DNA from: Neolewinella aquimaris
GTDB lineage: Bacteria; Bacteroidota; Bacteroidia; Chitinophagales; Saprospiraceae
Assembly (NCBI RefSeq): GCF_014197245.1
Contig: NZ_JACIFF010000001.1
Location: forward strand, 124,001 to 188,000
Direction of reading: 5' to 3'
Length of the DNA stretch: 64,000 nt
The translations under genes were made by a program, and so were the position numbers. Of the stretch, positions 34,306-44,501 are shown in pieces (positions within the stretch are counted from its first letter, which is position 1; each line of letters begins with the position of its first letter). A model generated the notes under the pieces. It ran no database searches. It worked only from the letters and a program-made list of their open reading frames with translations, and was not told the origin of the DNA.

Positions 34306-35694
34306 ATGCCCCTTATTAAATCTATCTCCGGCTTCCGCGGAACCATTGGCGGAAAGGCCGGCGAAAATCTCACTCCCGAAGACATCGTCAGCAGCGTAGC
34401 CGGGTACGGCGACTGGCTGATTCGCAGCGGCGCACGGCGGCTTGTGGTCATCGGCCGCGACGGTCGTCCGTCCGGTCCGGTCGTCTCCGCTCTCACTGCC
34501 GCAACCTTACAGTGTATGGGCATAGATGTGATCGACTGTGGATTCGCTACCACGCCTACGGTAGAAATGGCCGTCGTCTTTCGGGGTGCCGGGGGCGGTA
34601 TCATTCTCTCGGCCAGTCACAATCCCAAAGAATACAACGCACTGAAGCTGCTTAACCACCGGGGAGAATTCATCAGCCACGCCGCCGGCCAGGACCTGAT
34701 TGCTTCGGTCAATTCGGGCAACATCACCTACGCCGGAGTCGACGACCTCGGCAGCCTCACCCAGGATGAAGCAGTTCTACAGGATCATATCAATGCGGTG
34801 CTCGCTCACCCCCTGGTAGACGTAGCGGCCATTCAGGCGGCAAAATTCTCCGTCGTACTCGATGCGGTCAACAGCGTCGGGGCCATCTCGATCCCACCCT
34901 TGTGCGAACAACTCGGCGTGCGCTGCCAGGTCATGAATGCCAGCCTCGACGGACAGTTCGCCCACAACCCCGAACCCCTGCCGGCTAACCTAACGGGCCT
35001 TACCGAACGAATGAAAACGTCCGGCGCTGACCTGGGTATCGCCGTGGACCCGGACGTCGACCGGCTGGCCTTCGTCGGACCTGGCGGGCGCTGGATCGGA
35101 GAAGAGTACACTCTGGTTACCGTAGCGGACTACGTACTGCGACACGAACCCGGACCGGTAGTCAGCAACCTCAGCAGCAGCCGGGCACTGGCCGACATCG
35201 CCGCCAAGTACGGCCAGGAATACCACGCCTCAAAGGTGGGTGAGGTAAACGTGGTGGAGAAGATGAAAGAAGTGAATGCCACGATCGGCGGCGAGGGCAA
35301 CGGGGGCATCATCGATCCCCGCCTGCACTACGGCCGCGACAGCCTGATCGGTCTGGCCCTGGTACTCAGTCACCTGGCTACGAGCGGACAATCCATCAAC
35401 GAACTGCGGGATTCCTACGCCCACTACGAGATGGTCAAGGATAAGATCGAACTCGACCCGGACCTAGACCTCTCCGACGCCCTGTCCGTGATGGAAGGAC
35501 TCTATCCGGAGGTTCAGAAAACCAATATTGACGGACTTAAGCTAGACTTTCCCGACGGGTGGGTCCACCTGCGGGGCTCCAATACCGAGCCCATCGTGCG
35601 GGTCTACGCCGAGGCAAATTCACAGGAGCGGGCCCGTGAATTGGCCGGATCGGTCAAGGCAAAATTTATTGAACTCACCCAGGCTCCCGGTTAA
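34306..35694 (+). CDS. glmM: Phosphoglucosamine mutase (phosphohexomutase)
   Basis: A 462-residue alpha-D-phosphohexomutase. The phosphoserine is S104 in ASHNPKEYN, the metal loop is DPDVDRLAF near residue 247, the sugar-binding loop is GEGNGG, and the phosphate-binding loop is RGSNTEPIVRVY near the C-terminus. The start is the ATG at 34306 (MPLIKSISGFRGT), since the earlier frame lacks conserved sequence. It makes glucosamine-1-phosphate for peptidoglycan and LPS. kdsA starts 9 bases later, so the two form an envelope-precursor operon. A phosphomannomutase activity is possible. Confidence 0.88.
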   Translation: MPLIKSISGFRGTIGGKAGENLTPEDIVSSVAGYGDWLIRSGARRLVVIGRDGRPSGPVVSALTAATLQCMGIDVIDCGFATTPTVEMAVVFRGAGGGIILSASHNPKEYNALKLLNHRGEFISHAAGQDLIASVNSGNITYAGVDDLGSLTQDEAVLQDHINAVLAHPLVDVAAIQAAKFSVVLDAVNSVGAISIPPLCEQLGVRCQVMNASLDGQFAHNPEPLPANLTGLTERMKTSGADLGIAVDPDVDRLAFVGPGGRWIGEEYTLVTVADYVLRHEPGPVVSNLSSSRALADIAAKYGQEYHASKVGEVNVVEKMKEVNATIGGEGNGGIIDPRLHYGRDSLIGLALVLSHLATSGQSINELRDSYAHYEMVKDKIELDPDLDLSDALSVMEGLYPEVQKTNIDGLKLDFPDGWVHLRGSNTEPIVRVYAEANSQERARELAGSVKAKFIELTQAPG

Positions 35695-35703
35695 TTCAAT
35701 CCC

Positions 35704-36495
35704 ATGAAAGGTATCACCGACCAGGCCAACTTTTTTCTCGTCGCCGGCCCCTGCGCCATCGAGGGGGAAGACATGGCCATGCGCATCGCCGAACGTGTCG
35801 TCGCCATCACGGCAAAACTGGACATCCCTTACGTGTTTAAGGGAAGCTACCGGAAGGCCAATCGCAGCCGGATCGACAGCTTCTCCGGCATCGGGGACGA
35901 AAAAGCCCTGAAGATCCTGCGTAAAGTAGGGGAGCGGTTCGGGGTGCCGACCACGACCGACATCCACGCCGACGAGGAGGCCGCCATGGCCGCCGAATAC
36001 GCCGACATCCTGCAGATTCCGGCGTTTCTCTGTCGCCAAACCTCCCTGCTCGTCGCGGCAGCCGAGACCGGTAAGGTGGTGAACATCAAGAAGGGGCAAT
36101 TCCTCAGTCCCTCCGCCATGCAACACGCCCAGCAAAAGGTGATCGACAGCGGCAACGATCAAGTCTGGATGACGGAGCGCGGCGTCACCTTCGGCTACAC
36201 GGACCTGGTGGTCGACTTCCGGGGTATCCATACGATGCAGTCGTACGGCGCGCCGGTGGTGCTGGACTGCACCCACAGCCTACAGCAACCCAACCAGAGC
36301 AGTGGCGTTACCGGTGGTCGGCCGGCCATGATCGAAACGATCGCCAGAGCAGGCGTCGCGGTGGGGGTAGAAGGACTGTTCCTCGAAACCCACTTCAATC
36401 CCGCGGAGGCCAAGAGCGATGCCGCGAACATGCTGCCCCTCGACCAGCTCGAGGACCTGCTCACTAAACTCGTGAGAATTCGGCAGGCGATCTAG
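35704..36495 (+). CDS. kdsA: 3-deoxy-8-phosphooctulonate synthase
   Basis: A 263-residue class I aldolase-fold enzyme that condenses phosphoenolpyruvate with arabinose-5-phosphate to give Kdo-8-phosphate, the first committed step of the LPS inner-core sugar Kdo. Diagnostic segments are LVAGPCAIEG, FKGSYRKANRSR with the substrate-binding lysines, and DCTHSLQQPN. It follows glmM by 9 bases. Its presence shows that this organism makes Kdo-containing lipopolysaccharide. Confidence 0.95.
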   Translation: MKGITDQANFFLVAGPCAIEGEDMAMRIAERVVAITAKLDIPYVFKGSYRKANRSRIDSFSGIGDEKALKILRKVGERFGVPTTTDIHADEEAAMAAEYADILQIPAFLCRQTSLLVAAAETGKVVNIKKGQFLSPSAMQHAQQKVIDSGNDQVWMTERGVTFGYTDLVVDFRGIHTMQSYGAPVVLDCTHSLQQPNQSSGVTGGRPAMIETIARAGVAVGVEGLFLETHFNPAEAKSDAANMLPLDQLEDLLTKLVRIRQAI

Positions 36496-36582
36496 CTCAC
36501 CGCCGCTGCGCTGAGCCTGAAATCTACCGAAATACTATGCTATAACCCGCACCGCTTGACCGTCCCGGTAGCCGGGCGATGG

Positions 36583-37896
36583 TTACATGTGCTGCGCGAT
36601 GATGTTCTCGTAGCGCTCCTGACGGCCGCTGGTCTGTCCGGGTTCACCACCGGCGAGGCCAATTTTTGCGAGGTCTTCGAGGCTCAGGCTGCCGTCTTCG
36701 TATTTTTTGCCGTCTCCCTGGTCGAAGGAGGAATAGCGCTCGCGGCGCATGTCGCTGAACTTCGATTTGGTGAGTACGCGGTCGGCGGCCATGAGGGCAC
36801 GGGCGAAGACGTCCATTCCGCCGATGTGGGCGTGGAAGATGTCTTCCAGGTCGGTGGAGTTGCGGCGGGTTTTCGCGTCGAAGTTGACGCCGCCACCCTG
36901 AAGGCCACCGGCCTCGAGGATGATGATCATCGCTTCGGTGAGTTCCTGTACGCTGTTGGGAAATTGATCGGTGTCCCAACCGTTCTGGTAGTCGCCCCGG
37001 TTGGCGTCGATGCTGCCGAGCAGGTTCTGGCTGGCGGCCACCGCGAGCTCGTGCTCGAAGGTGTGCTGGGCGAGGGTAGCGTGGTTGACCTCGATGTTAA
37101 GCTTGAAGTCGTCCATGAGGTCGTACTGCCGCAGGAAGCCGGCCACGGTGGCGCTGTCGAAGTCGTACTGGTGCTTGCTGGGCTCGAAGGGCTTGGGCTC
37201 AATGAAGAAGTACCCCTTGAAGCCCTGGGCGCGGGCGTAGTCGCGGGCCATGGTGAGGAAGCGGGCCAGGTGATCGACCTCACGCTTCAGGTCGGTATTG
37301 AGCAGGCTCATGTAGCCCTCGCGGCCGCCCCAGAAGACGTAGTTCTCGCCGTTCAGCTTGATCGTGGTGTCGATAGCTCCCTTGAGCTGGGCACCGGCGT
37401 AGGCCACAACCTTGAAGTCCGGATTGGTGCTGGCCCCGTTCATGTAGCGGGGGTTGCTGAACAGGTTGGCCGTGCCCCACAGGACTTTTTTACCCGTGGC
37501 GTCCATTTTTTCCTTGATGTAGTCGGAGACCTCGTCCAGCCGTTTGCGGTAGGTAGTCAGGTCCGCGCCGGCTTCCTCCAGCAGGTCGATGTCGTGAAAG
37601 CAGAAGTAATCCAGCCCCAACTTTTCCAGGATCTCGAACCCGGCGTCGGCCGCGTTTTTCGCTTCCTGTACCGGGTCGCTGTCGCCCAGCCAGGGGTAGT
37701 TGGCCGTGCCCGGGCCGAAGGGATCGCCGCCGGTATTGCGCAGGGTGTGCCACCAGGCCATGGCAAACTTAAAGTGCTCGGCCATGGATTTGCCGGCGAC
37801 TACTTTGTCTTTCTGGTAGTACTTGAAGGCCAGCGGATTATCGCTTTCGGGGCCCTCGTACTGAATGGTGGGGATGTCGTCAAAGTAGGTTGCCAT
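36583..37896 (-). CDS. xylA: Xylose isomerase
   Basis: A 437-residue metal-dependent aldose-ketose isomerase converting D-xylose to D-xylulose. Catalytic and metal-binding motifs are present: [39 protein letters not shown] and SIDANRGD. The frame opens earlier at a TTG (37926), but the conserved N-terminus [20 protein letters not shown] and the normal family length favour the ATG at 37896. No xylulokinase or xylose transporter gene is adjacent. The antisense strand has a long open frame that I regard as a shadow. Confidence 0.96.
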   Translation of the reverse strand: MATYFDDIPTIQYEGPESDNPLAFKYYQKDKVVAGKSMAEHFKFAMAWWHTLRNTGGDPFGPGTANYPWLGDSDPVQEAKNAADAGFEILEKLGLDYFCFHDIDLLEEAGADLTTYRKRLDEVSDYIKEKMDATGKKVLWGTANLFSNPRYMNGASTNPDFKVVAYAGAQLKGAIDTTIKLNGENYVFWGGREGYMSLLNTDLKREVDHLARFLTMARDYARAQGFKGYFFIEPKPFEPSKHQYDFDSATVAGFLRQYDLMDDFKLNIEVNHATLAQHTFEHELAVAASQNLLGSIDANRGDYQNGWDTDQFPNSVQELTEAMIIILEAGGLQGGGVNFDAKTRRNSTDLEDIFHAHIGGMDVFARALMAADRVLTKSKFSDMRRERYSSFDQGDGKKYEDGSLSLEDLAKIGLAGGEPGQTSGRQERYENIIAQHM

Positions 37897-37976
37897 GATC
37901 TCTGTGGGTGTTTTCTTGGCCGCCAAGGTAATACACCACCTTTAAACCAGTATCCCGCCTCATCCGGTGTGGGAAA

Positions 37977-38342
37977 TTAAACTTCGTCCTCCTTCGGAAT
38001 GGCCCCCGTGGCCTGCCCGAAGTAGAAGGTAAACTGCTGCATTTGGTTGGCGAGTTCCTTATTCTGGGTGGCCCGAAAGTAGGTGTCGGAGAGGCCGCGC
38101 AGGGTCTGGTAGAACATCCGGTCCATTTCGAGCACCTGCATTTCCTTGGTCCACAGGTCGATCTTAAGGGTCTCTTTCGATTTTTCGTCGAAGAGGGCCA
38201 GTAGCACCGCCTTGCATTCCTGGGGTTTGTTGCCGTTGGGATTGTCGCTGGCCGACCACTTCATTTCCACGGGCATATTCTGTCCGTCGAGGCCTACGTC
38301 TACCGTGATGCGGCTCTTCTTTACTACTACGTGCTTTGCCAT
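37977..38342 (-). CDS. gldC: Gliding motility protein GldC
   Basis: A 121-residue soluble protein matching GldC, a small factor needed for full gliding motility in Flavobacterium; its biochemical role is unclear. Characteristic segments are KSRITVDVGLDGQNMP, KETLKIDLWTKEM and YQTLRGLSDTYFRATQN. The ATG at 38342 (MAKHVVVKK) replaces the longer frame upstream. Its presence, together with a sorting domain at 57 kb, indicates a type IX secretion/gliding lineage. The other gld genes are not in the window. A 17-bp motif lies 31 bases before its start. Confidence 0.88.
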   Translation of the reverse strand: MAKHVVVKKSRITVDVGLDGQNMPVEMKWSASDNPNGNKPQECKAVLLALFDEKSKETLKIDLWTKEMQVLEMDRMFYQTLRGLSDTYFRATQNKELANQMQQFTFYFGQATGAIPKEDEV

Positions 38343-38372
38343 CGTCCTGATTTTTTCGCAAGGTAAGGCACG

Positions 38373-38389
38373 GGCGGGGACGCAGGAGC
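38373..38389 (-). repeat. 17-bp dispersed motif, copy 5
   Basis: Reads GCTCCTGCGTCCCCGCC on the minus strand, an exact consensus match, in the divergent gap between gldC and hldD and pointing towards gldC. A TACCTTGCG -7-like sequence (38357-38365, minus) follows. Confidence 0.65.
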
Positions 38390-38449
38390 GGGCCAACTGG
38401 GTAGAATAGCCAGAGCAAAGTCCTTACATTACCCTCACAAATCTCCCCT

Positions 38450-39418
38450 ATGTATTTGATCACGGGTGCCAATGGGTTCATCGGCAGCGTATTGGTCGGC
38501 TATCTGAATGCCCGCGGTATCACGGATCTTATCCTGGTTGACGACTTCGTGCACTATCCCGATAAAACCCCCAACCTGGAGGAAAAGGACTACCTCGTAA
38601 AGGTGGAACGCACGACCCTTTTTCCGATCTGGGACCAGGAGCAGTGGCCGCTGCGGGGCGTGTACCACCTCGGCGCGCGCACCGATACCACCGAAACGGA
38701 CGAAGTACTCTTCCGGGAGCTGAACCTCGACTACTCCAAGCAGATCTGGGAGCGCTGCGCAATGCTGAATATTCCGCTGGTTTACGCCAGCAGTGCGGCT
38801 ACTTACGGCGACGGCGACCGGGGCTTTTCCGACGAAACCGCCGCGGTCGATCTAGACCCCCTCAATGCCTACGGGCGCAGCAAGAACGACTTCGATGCCT
38901 GGGCCGTCACTTACCCCACGGCACCGCCTCACTGGTACGGCCTCAAATTTTTCAACGTCTATGGCCCCAACGAATACCACAAGGGAAGGATGGCGAGCGT
39001 GGTCTGGCACACCTTCCGTCAGGTCAAGGCAACGGAGGGCATGAAATTGTTCCGCAGTCACCGCGACGACGTGGCGGACGGACAGCAGAGTCGTGATTTC
39101 ATCTACGTCATGGACGTATGCCGCGTCTGCCACTGGCTGATGGAAACCCAACCCGACGACAACGGCATCTACAACCTGGGTACCGGTCGGGCCCGTGCGT
39201 TTCGTGATCTGGCGGAGGCCACCTTTCGTGCCATGGAACGGGAGCCCCGAATTACCTATATCGATACCCCCGCCGATCTGCGCGAAAAATATCAGTACTT
39301 CACCGAGGCCGATATCGGCAAACTGCGACGGGCCGGCTACGACGAACCTTTCACTTCTCTGGAAGACGGGGTAAGCGACTACGTACGCAATTTCCTCCGT
39401 CCGGGCGCTTATTATTAG
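38450..39418 (+). CDS. hldD: ADP-L-glycero-D-manno-heptose 6-epimerase
   Basis: A 322-residue extended SDR enzyme that forms ADP-L-glycero-D-manno-heptose for the LPS inner core. The NAD-binding loop TGANGFIGS is at residues 5-13, the serine region is YASSAATYG, and the catalytic pair is YGRSK. The HldD-specific segments GARTDTTETD and FNVYGPNEYHKGRMAS are also present. It is divergent from gldC and is followed 42 bases later by fbp on the same strand. No other heptose genes are adjacent. Confidence 0.94.
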   Translation: MYLITGANGFIGSVLVGYLNARGITDLILVDDFVHYPDKTPNLEEKDYLVKVERTTLFPIWDQEQWPLRGVYHLGARTDTTETDEVLFRELNLDYSKQIWERCAMLNIPLVYASSAATYGDGDRGFSDETAAVDLDPLNAYGRSKNDFDAWAVTYPTAPPHWYGLKFFNVYGPNEYHKGRMASVVWHTFRQVKATEGMKLFRSHRDDVADGQQSRDFIYVMDVCRVCHWLMETQPDDNGIYNLGTGRARAFRDLAEATFRAMEREPRITYIDTPADLREKYQYFTEADIGKLRRAGYDEPFTSLEDGVSDYVRNFLRPGAYY

Positions 39419-39460
39419 CCTTCGGCATCACCTACACCAATCAATACCACAGCAATACCC

Positions 39461-40459
39461 ATGACCTTACACCCACAAACGCTCGGTGAGTTTATCATCA
39501 GCAACCAAAAAGACTTCGAATACAGCTCCGGTGAATTAAGCCGGCTGTTGAACTGCATGCGACTGGCCGCTAAGGTGGTCAACCACGAGATCCGGCAGGC
39601 GGGGCTTGTGGACATCACCGGTACGGTCGGCAACGTGAACGTGCAGGGGGAGGAGCAGAAAAAGCTGGACGTCTTCGCCAACAACGTATTCATTAATGCC
39701 CTCACGAACCGCAACATCGTCTGCGGAATCGTTTCCGAGGAGAATGAGGAGTTTATCACGATCAGCGGAGCCAATAACGCTAACCGCAACAAATACGTGG
39801 TCGTGATGGACCCCCTCGACGGCAGCTCCAACATCGACGCCGGCGTATCGGTGGGTACGGTGTTTGGTATTTTCCGGCGCATCTCTCCCGAGGGAACTCC
39901 CGTTACCCTCGACGATTTCCTGCAGCCGGGTAATATGCAGGTAGCTGCGGGTTACATCATTTATGGCACCTCCACGATGCTCGTCTACACCACCGGTAAC
40001 GGCGTGAACGGCTTCACCCTCAACCCCGCCATCGGTACGTATTACCTCTCTCACCCCAACATTATGATGCCCGAGCAGGGGCGGGTGTACTCGATCAACG
40101 AAGGCTATTACGCTCACTTTCCCCAGGGCGTAAAGGACTACATTAAGTATTGCCAGAAGGAAGAGGACGATCGCCCCTACACGAGCCGGTACATCGGCAG
40201 CATGGTCAGCGATATCCACCGCAACTTAATACAGGGCGGCATCTACATCTACCCCAAGAGTTCGGAACGCGAAGCCGGTAAGCTGAGACTGGTCTACGAG
40301 GCCAATCCCATCGCCTTCATCGTCGAGCAGGCGGGGGGGCGGGCGACCGATGGCTACCGACGCATCCTGGACATCAAGCCCAAGGATATTCACGAACGGG
40401 TGCCCCTGTTTGCCGGCAGCACGAAAATGGTCGAGAAAGCAGAATCTTTCCTGAAGTGA
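39461..40459 (+). CDS. fbp: Fructose-1,6-bisphosphatase class I
   Basis: A 332-residue gluconeogenic phosphatase that removes the 1-phosphate of fructose-1,6-bisphosphate. The metal-binding signature [11 protein letters not shown] starts at residue 116, and further motifs include [13 protein letters not shown] and the C-terminal [13 protein letters not shown]. Length is standard. Its stop overlaps the start of the next gene (GTGA), which implies translational coupling with a membrane acyltransferase, although no metabolic link between them is obvious. Confidence 0.96.
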   Translation: MTLHPQTLGEFIISNQKDFEYSSGELSRLLNCMRLAAKVVNHEIRQAGLVDITGTVGNVNVQGEEQKKLDVFANNVFINALTNRNIVCGIVSEENEEFITISGANNANRNKYVVVMDPLDGSSNIDAGVSVGTVFGIFRRISPEGTPVTLDDFLQPGNMQVAAGYIIYGTSTMLVYTTGNGVNGFTLNPAIGTYYLSHPNIMMPEQGRVYSINEGYYAHFPQGVKDYIKYCQKEEDDRPYTSRYIGSMVSDIHRNLIQGGIYIYPKSSEREAGKLRLVYEANPIAFIVEQAGGRATDGYRRILDIKPKDIHERVPLFAGSTKMVEKAESFLK

Positions 40460-41583
40460 CCAAACGCCCCCCGACGACCGCACCGCCCACGGGCTTAGGT
40501 AACCGGATCGACTCGGTAGACCTGCTCCGTGGACTCACCATTGCGGCCATGATCATGGTCAACAATCCGGGTACCTGGGACCATGTGTACGCGCCCCTGC
40601 TTCACGCACCCTGGCACGGATACACGCCGACCGATCTGATCTTCCCCTTCTTTTTGTTCATCGTGGGCTGTTCGATCGCCTTTGCCTACCGGGGAAAGAA
40701 ACCCGACGCTGCCACCTACCGCAAGATCGTGGTCCGGAGCCTGAAACTTATCGCGCTCGGAATCTTCTTGGGGGCCTTCCTGATTTATCCGCCCTTCGTA
40801 AAATCGTGGGGCGAGATCAGGCTGCCCGGCGTGTTGCAGCGCATTGGACTGGTGTTTTTGTTCGCGGCTCCCCTGGCCCTGCACCTGCGTACCCGCCAAA
40901 TTGTGGCCGTTACTGCCCTGCTGCTTATCGGGTACTGGGTGATCATGGGATTCGTGCCGCTGCCGGACGGAAGCGCGCCGACCTACGAGCGGGCTCCCAA
41001 CAACTGGGCGATGTACCTCGATAAGCTGTTGCTGGGGACGCATACCTGGCAGGAGGATTACGACCCGGAGGGACTGCTGAGCACCCTGCCGTCCATTGCC
41101 AGCTGCCTGATTGGGGTGGTGACCGGGCGCTTTCTGCTCGGCGGGGAGGGCGGAAAAGTGCGGGGACTGGTCATGGCCGGTGCGGCATTACTCGTCGTCG
41201 GTCATTTGTGGGGCCTGGTTTTTCCGATCAATAAGGCGCTGTGGACCAGCAGTTTCGTGCTCGTAACGGGCGGTTGGGCCCTGATCTTTCTGGCGCTGAC
41301 CTACTACCTCACCGACGTGAAGGGCTACGCGTGGGGCAAAGTGTTCCGCTTCGCGGGAGCCAATGCCCTGATTCTGTACTTCCTCTCCAGCTTTTTCGCG
41401 AAGGTGTTCGGAAGCATTCGGGTGGGGGAAACCTCACTGCACGGGTACCTTTACGAGACCATTTTCGTGCACGATTTTATGCCGGACAAACTATCCAGTC
41501 TGCTCTACGCCTTGGTGCTGGTGGCCTTCTATCTGGTGCTGGGCACCTGGCTGTACCGCCGGCGCATTTTTGTTAAAGTGTAG
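40456..41583 (+). CDS. NagX/HGSNAT-like membrane acyltransferase
   Basis: A 375-residue multi-pass membrane protein starting at a GTG overlapping the fbp stop. The N-terminus [23 protein letters not shown] and the following [16 protein letters not shown] are typical of the family related to human heparan-alpha-glucosaminide N-acetyltransferase and to bacterial NagX. About ten membrane helices are visible. Members are thought to transfer acyl groups to sugars across the membrane, often on amino-sugar glycans. The substrate here is unknown. Confidence 0.85.
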   Translation: MTKRPPTTAPPTGLGNRIDSVDLLRGLTIAAMIMVNNPGTWDHVYAPLLHAPWHGYTPTDLIFPFFLFIVGCSIAFAYRGKKPDAATYRKIVVRSLKLIALGIFLGAFLIYPPFVKSWGEIRLPGVLQRIGLVFLFAAPLALHLRTRQIVAVTALLLIGYWVIMGFVPLPDGSAPTYERAPNNWAMYLDKLLLGTHTWQEDYDPEGLLSTLPSIASCLIGVVTGRFLLGGEGGKVRGLVMAGAALLVVGHLWGLVFPINKALWTSSFVLVTGGWALIFLALTYYLTDVKGYAWGKVFRFAGANALILYFLSSFFAKVFGSIRVGETSLHGYLYETIFVHDFMPDKLSSLLYALVLVAFYLVLGTWLYRRRIFVKV

Positions 41584-41651
41584 GGCGTACGACTTAGCCC
41601 GTGAACATCGTGTTAGAAAATCTTTTCTACACGAAACTTACCTCCTTAATC

Positions 41652-41837
41652 ATGCGAGCATTTACTCTCACGGCCATAATGGCCACCCTCCTATCCACGG
41701 TCGCACAGGCCCAGGGCGATGCGTTGATCGACATCGACATCGACAAAACCGAATGGTACGAAAACCCGATCCTTTGGGTTGCCGTTGCCGGATTTTTTAT
41801 CATCCTTATCGTGGTAACCCGCAGAAAGGCTTCCTAG
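41652..41837 (+). CDS. Small membrane protein, hypothetical
   Basis: A 61-residue protein with an N-terminal signal peptide (MRAFTLTAIMATLLSTVAQA), a short acidic stretch and one C-terminal membrane helix (ILWVAVAGFFIILIVV) ending in basic residues. The ATG at 41652 was chosen because the signal peptide begins there. A strong terminator follows 22 bases after the stop, which supports a real transcript. I do not recognise the family. Confidence 0.6.
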   Translation: MRAFTLTAIMATLLSTVAQAQGDALIDIDIDKTEWYENPILWVAVAGFFIILIVVTRRKAS

Positions 41838-41859
41838 TCCTTCTCTTCCGATACATAAC

Positions 41860-41891
41860 AACGCCTCCGGTCTACCGACCGGGGGCGTTTT
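41860..41891. terminator. Strong intrinsic terminator
   Basis: A 13-bp stem (AACGCCTCCGGTC with GACCGGGGGCGTT, one T-G wobble) and a TACC loop, followed by TTTT. It lies after the small membrane protein gene and 4 bases past the convergent VWA gene's stop, so it probably serves mainly the plus strand. Confidence 0.8.
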
Positions 41892-41895
41892 GCAT

Positions 41896-43521
41896 TTAGG
41901 GGCGGTAGCCAATCTGGTCCAGCCCCCGCGTCAGTTCGCGGATGATGCCCCGGGTGGCGGGGTCGTAGACCCAGTTGGTGTCGAAGCGGCTAAGTAGTTC
42001 GGCGTTCGCCTCACGGGCGAGGGCCAGGCTATGGAATTCGGTATTCTTGTTGTGTTGGTAGAAGGCGACTTCGTTGAGGATGTCCTGATCGATCCGGTAC
42101 ATCACGAAGTCGGAGATCATCAGTACGTCGGCATCCTGGTAATCCTGAGATTTGAGCTGGCGCAGGGCTTCGTAGAGGGCCAGCGTCGCATCGGTACCTC
42201 CGTAGAACGACATGTTCAGAAAGGCCGCCAACTCGTCGACGGAATTAGCGATGTCGTGCAGGTCGATCGTTTTAATCCCGGTGCTGAAGCTGATCAGATA
42301 GGCCCGGCGATTGCTGTTGATGGCCATTTTCAGGATGCCCAGCGTCAGGACCTTGGCAATCTCCTCCGGCCGGCCCATCATGGACTGGCTCGTGTCGACG
42401 CAGACGATGAACGGCCCCTTCTCCCGCTGCTTTACGCGCTGGTTGACTTCCATGATCTGGTCTTCGCTCCGCACGAGCCTGCGGTCTTCGTACCGGAGGG
42501 AAAGCAGATTACTGTCGGCGTACTTTTTGAGGAAGGCCGTTTCGGTGTCGTCGCTACTCAGCAGGGCGGTTTCCGAGCTCAGCATGTGGCTCAGGTCGTT
42601 GCTCTCGTGGACGCCGACGATCTCCGAGCGGGACAGCGGGTCTACCCGCCATTCCTGACGTACGATCGTCTTTTCGAAGGTTTCTTCTTCGATTTCGATC
42701 TCCGCCTCCCGGAGTTTGCCGAGCAGCTCGGCGAGCTGGCGAACGCTGTCTTCGTTGGCCAGTAATTCATCGTACTTTTTAAGGGCGTCGAAACTGGTGG
42801 ACTGCCACAGGTCGCGGCTCATGTCCCATCCGAGGTACTCGGTGAATGGATTCAGGATGGACTTCAGCCGCCGGTATTCCTCCACCTTTTGCCCGAGCAG
42901 GTCGACGAAATTGTCCTTGGCCTCGCTAAATTTTTGCAGCTGGTAGCTTAGGATTCTGGCCTGTAGGAGGGCATCCCACTGACTCAGCAGATCGGTGAAA
43001 ATGCGCTCGAAATTGCGGCGGTCCTCGTCCGTCCACTCGTCGAAGTCCCGGGCAAAGAACCGTTGCAACCTATCCTGGTAGAATGCGGTGTCGAGCTCTT
43101 CCCGCAGGTAAGTGGATCCTAAAAACTGCAGTAAGGCGGGGTAGCGTGCGCGAAACGCCTTTGCCGGGGTGACAGACCAGCCGCTCAGCAACTCTAGTTC
43201 CTTGCCGAAGGGATGCTTCGCCTCCACCTTCGCGAAGGTCTTTTTGATCCAGTACAGCGTATCGAGCACGATCTGGCGGGTAATGCTCTGGTTATCGGCG
43301 CAGACGAACAGTAAGTCGTCTACCCCTACGATCTCGTCCAGGGCGCGGCGGAAGTACTCACCGTAGCGGTCGTTTAGGTCCTCAGGGCCGCTATACTCGG
43401 TGCCGCCGATGCGCGCCCGGAGGTATTCGACGAGGTAGCGGCGGGTACGGACATCGAGTAGCTGACCGAATTCAATAAAGCGGCGGTACTCCTGTTCGAG
43501 AATTTCGTCTTGTTCAACCAC
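41896..43521 (-). CDS. VWA-domain protein, ViaA-like
   Basis: A 541-residue cytosolic protein starting at a GTG. The C-terminal von Willebrand factor A domain has a complete metal-ion adhesion site: DTSQS at 376-380, the GGTD threonine, and SDF. The N-terminal ~300 residues are helical, as in ViaA, the partner of the MoxR-type AAA+ ATPase RavA. No such ATPase gene is next to it, unlike the usual viaA-ravA layout. A chaperone-like role is inferred from the family. Confidence 0.82.
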   Translation of the reverse strand: MVEQDEILEQEYRRFIEFGQLLDVRTRRYLVEYLRARIGGTEYSGPEDLNDRYGEYFRRALDEIVGVDDLLFVCADNQSITRQIVLDTLYWIKKTFAKVEAKHPFGKELELLSGWSVTPAKAFRARYPALLQFLGSTYLREELDTAFYQDRLQRFFARDFDEWTDEDRRNFERIFTDLLSQWDALLQARILSYQLQKFSEAKDNFVDLLGQKVEEYRRLKSILNPFTEYLGWDMSRDLWQSTSFDALKKYDELLANEDSVRQLAELLGKLREAEIEIEEETFEKTIVRQEWRVDPLSRSEIVGVHESNDLSHMLSSETALLSSDDTETAFLKKYADSNLLSLRYEDRRLVRSEDQIMEVNQRVKQREKGPFIVCVDTSQSMMGRPEEIAKVLTLGILKMAINSNRRAYLISFSTGIKTIDLHDIANSVDELAAFLNMSFYGGTDATLALYEALRQLKSQDYQDADVLMISDFVMYRIDQDILNEVAFYQHNKNTEFHSLALAREANAELLSRFDTNWVYDPATRGIIRELTRGLDQIGYRP

Positions 43522-43562
43522 GACATGCTAAACGGAGATCGGGGCGGCGGGTTGTGGCTCCT

Positions 43563-43598
43563 AAAAAAAGGACCGCCTTCCGTACAGGAGAGGCGGCC
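43563..43598 (-). terminator. Intrinsic terminator for the glucosaminidase gene
   Basis: On the minus strand a GCCGCCTCTCC/GGAAGGCGGTCC stem with one imperfection is followed by a run of seven T. It lies 40 bases after the stop of the minus-strand glucosaminidase gene. Confidence 0.65.
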
Positions 43599-43637
43599 GA
43601 GAAAACCACTTAGAGAAAAAAAGATCTTACTGGGCGG

Positions 43638-44411
43638 TTACAGCGACTGCAAGTCGAACCGCTCAATGATGCGCAGCAGCTTCTGCCCGTACTGGGGGTC
43701 ACGGCTGTAGCCGGAGCGGTCGAGGGCGGCAATCCACTGCTGGTAGTTTACCGACTCGTGGGCCAGGTCCGGGAAGCGGCGGTTGAGGTCTTCACTGTGC
43801 CCGCGCCAGCTGCCCCAGGCGTTGTCGTAATGCTTGGTGGTACTTGCGGCGGGGAAGTGATTGTTATATTGGGTGGCTGCCCGGTGCTGGCCCGCATCGC
43901 TTTCCAGGATGGCCATGGCCATTTTAGCCGCGGCGGGAATGCTGAATTTCACCTCTTCCGTTTTGGCCACCCGCTCGAAGCGGTTTACGTAGCTCCGTAC
44001 GGTAGCGGCATCCAGGTCATTGACGTTCCAGACCGGCGGGGTGGTTGATGTGCTGGTGCCGGAACCGGGCAGCATACCGAGGGTGGTGGTCTGGGCGACG
44101 GTCGTAGCGGTACCGTCACGATCCGCGGCGGCATCGACCCCCAGTCCGTCGGCACCGACGCTGACGGTAAAATCTATTTGTTTCTGGGTAAATACGAAGG
44201 CCGCGAGGGCAATCAGCCCAACCCGGAACCAAGTGAGCCGGAGCCGGGACATCCACGTAGGCGGGATGTACTCCGTATTGGCGGCCCGGTGGCGGGCGGA
44301 AGTAAGAAAAAGTCCGCCCCGCGAGCGGAGTCGGCGCCAGAGCAGGCGCCAGTCGATGGTAAGTACTTTTTGCTGACCGGCGGAGTGGGCCGGGGAGGTG
44401 GATCGAGACAT
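43638..44411 (-). CDS. Membrane-anchored glucosaminidase-domain protein
   Basis: A 257-residue protein with a basic N-terminus, one membrane helix (GLIALAAFVF, about residues 65-80), a low-complexity Thr/Pro linker, and a C-terminal glucosaminidase domain (PF01832 type). The probable catalytic glutamate is E170 in MAILESDAG, and the YNNHFP segment is typical. It likely cleaves peptidoglycan at the inner-membrane surface. The ATG at 44411 was preferred over an upstream TTG. Its own terminator follows. Confidence 0.82.
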   Translation of the reverse strand: MSRSTSPAHSAGQQKVLTIDWRLLWRRLRSRGGLFLTSARHRAANTEYIPPTWMSRLRLTWFRVGLIALAAFVFTQKQIDFTVSVGADGLGVDAAADRDGTATTVAQTTTLGMLPGSGTSTSTTPPVWNVNDLDAATVRSYVNRFERVAKTEEVKFSIPAAAKMAMAILESDAGQHRAATQYNNHFPAASTTKHYDNAWGSWRGHSEDLNRRFPDLAHESVNYQQWIAALDRSGYSRDPQYGQKLLRIIERFDLQSL

Positions 44412-44501
44412 AACCGTTTGTTTTTGCAACCACGTCCGCTAGATGCGACGCAGAGCAAATTTACAACGGTTTGTTGTGTAAAGCAAATTGTATCAAACAA
44501 T

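Noticed and set aside
36556-37980. 474-residue plus-strand open frame opposite xylA
   Set aside because: It is an antisense shadow caused by strong third-position G+C bias; the minus strand has all xylose isomerase motifs and the plus frame has low-complexity Val/Ala/Gly composition.
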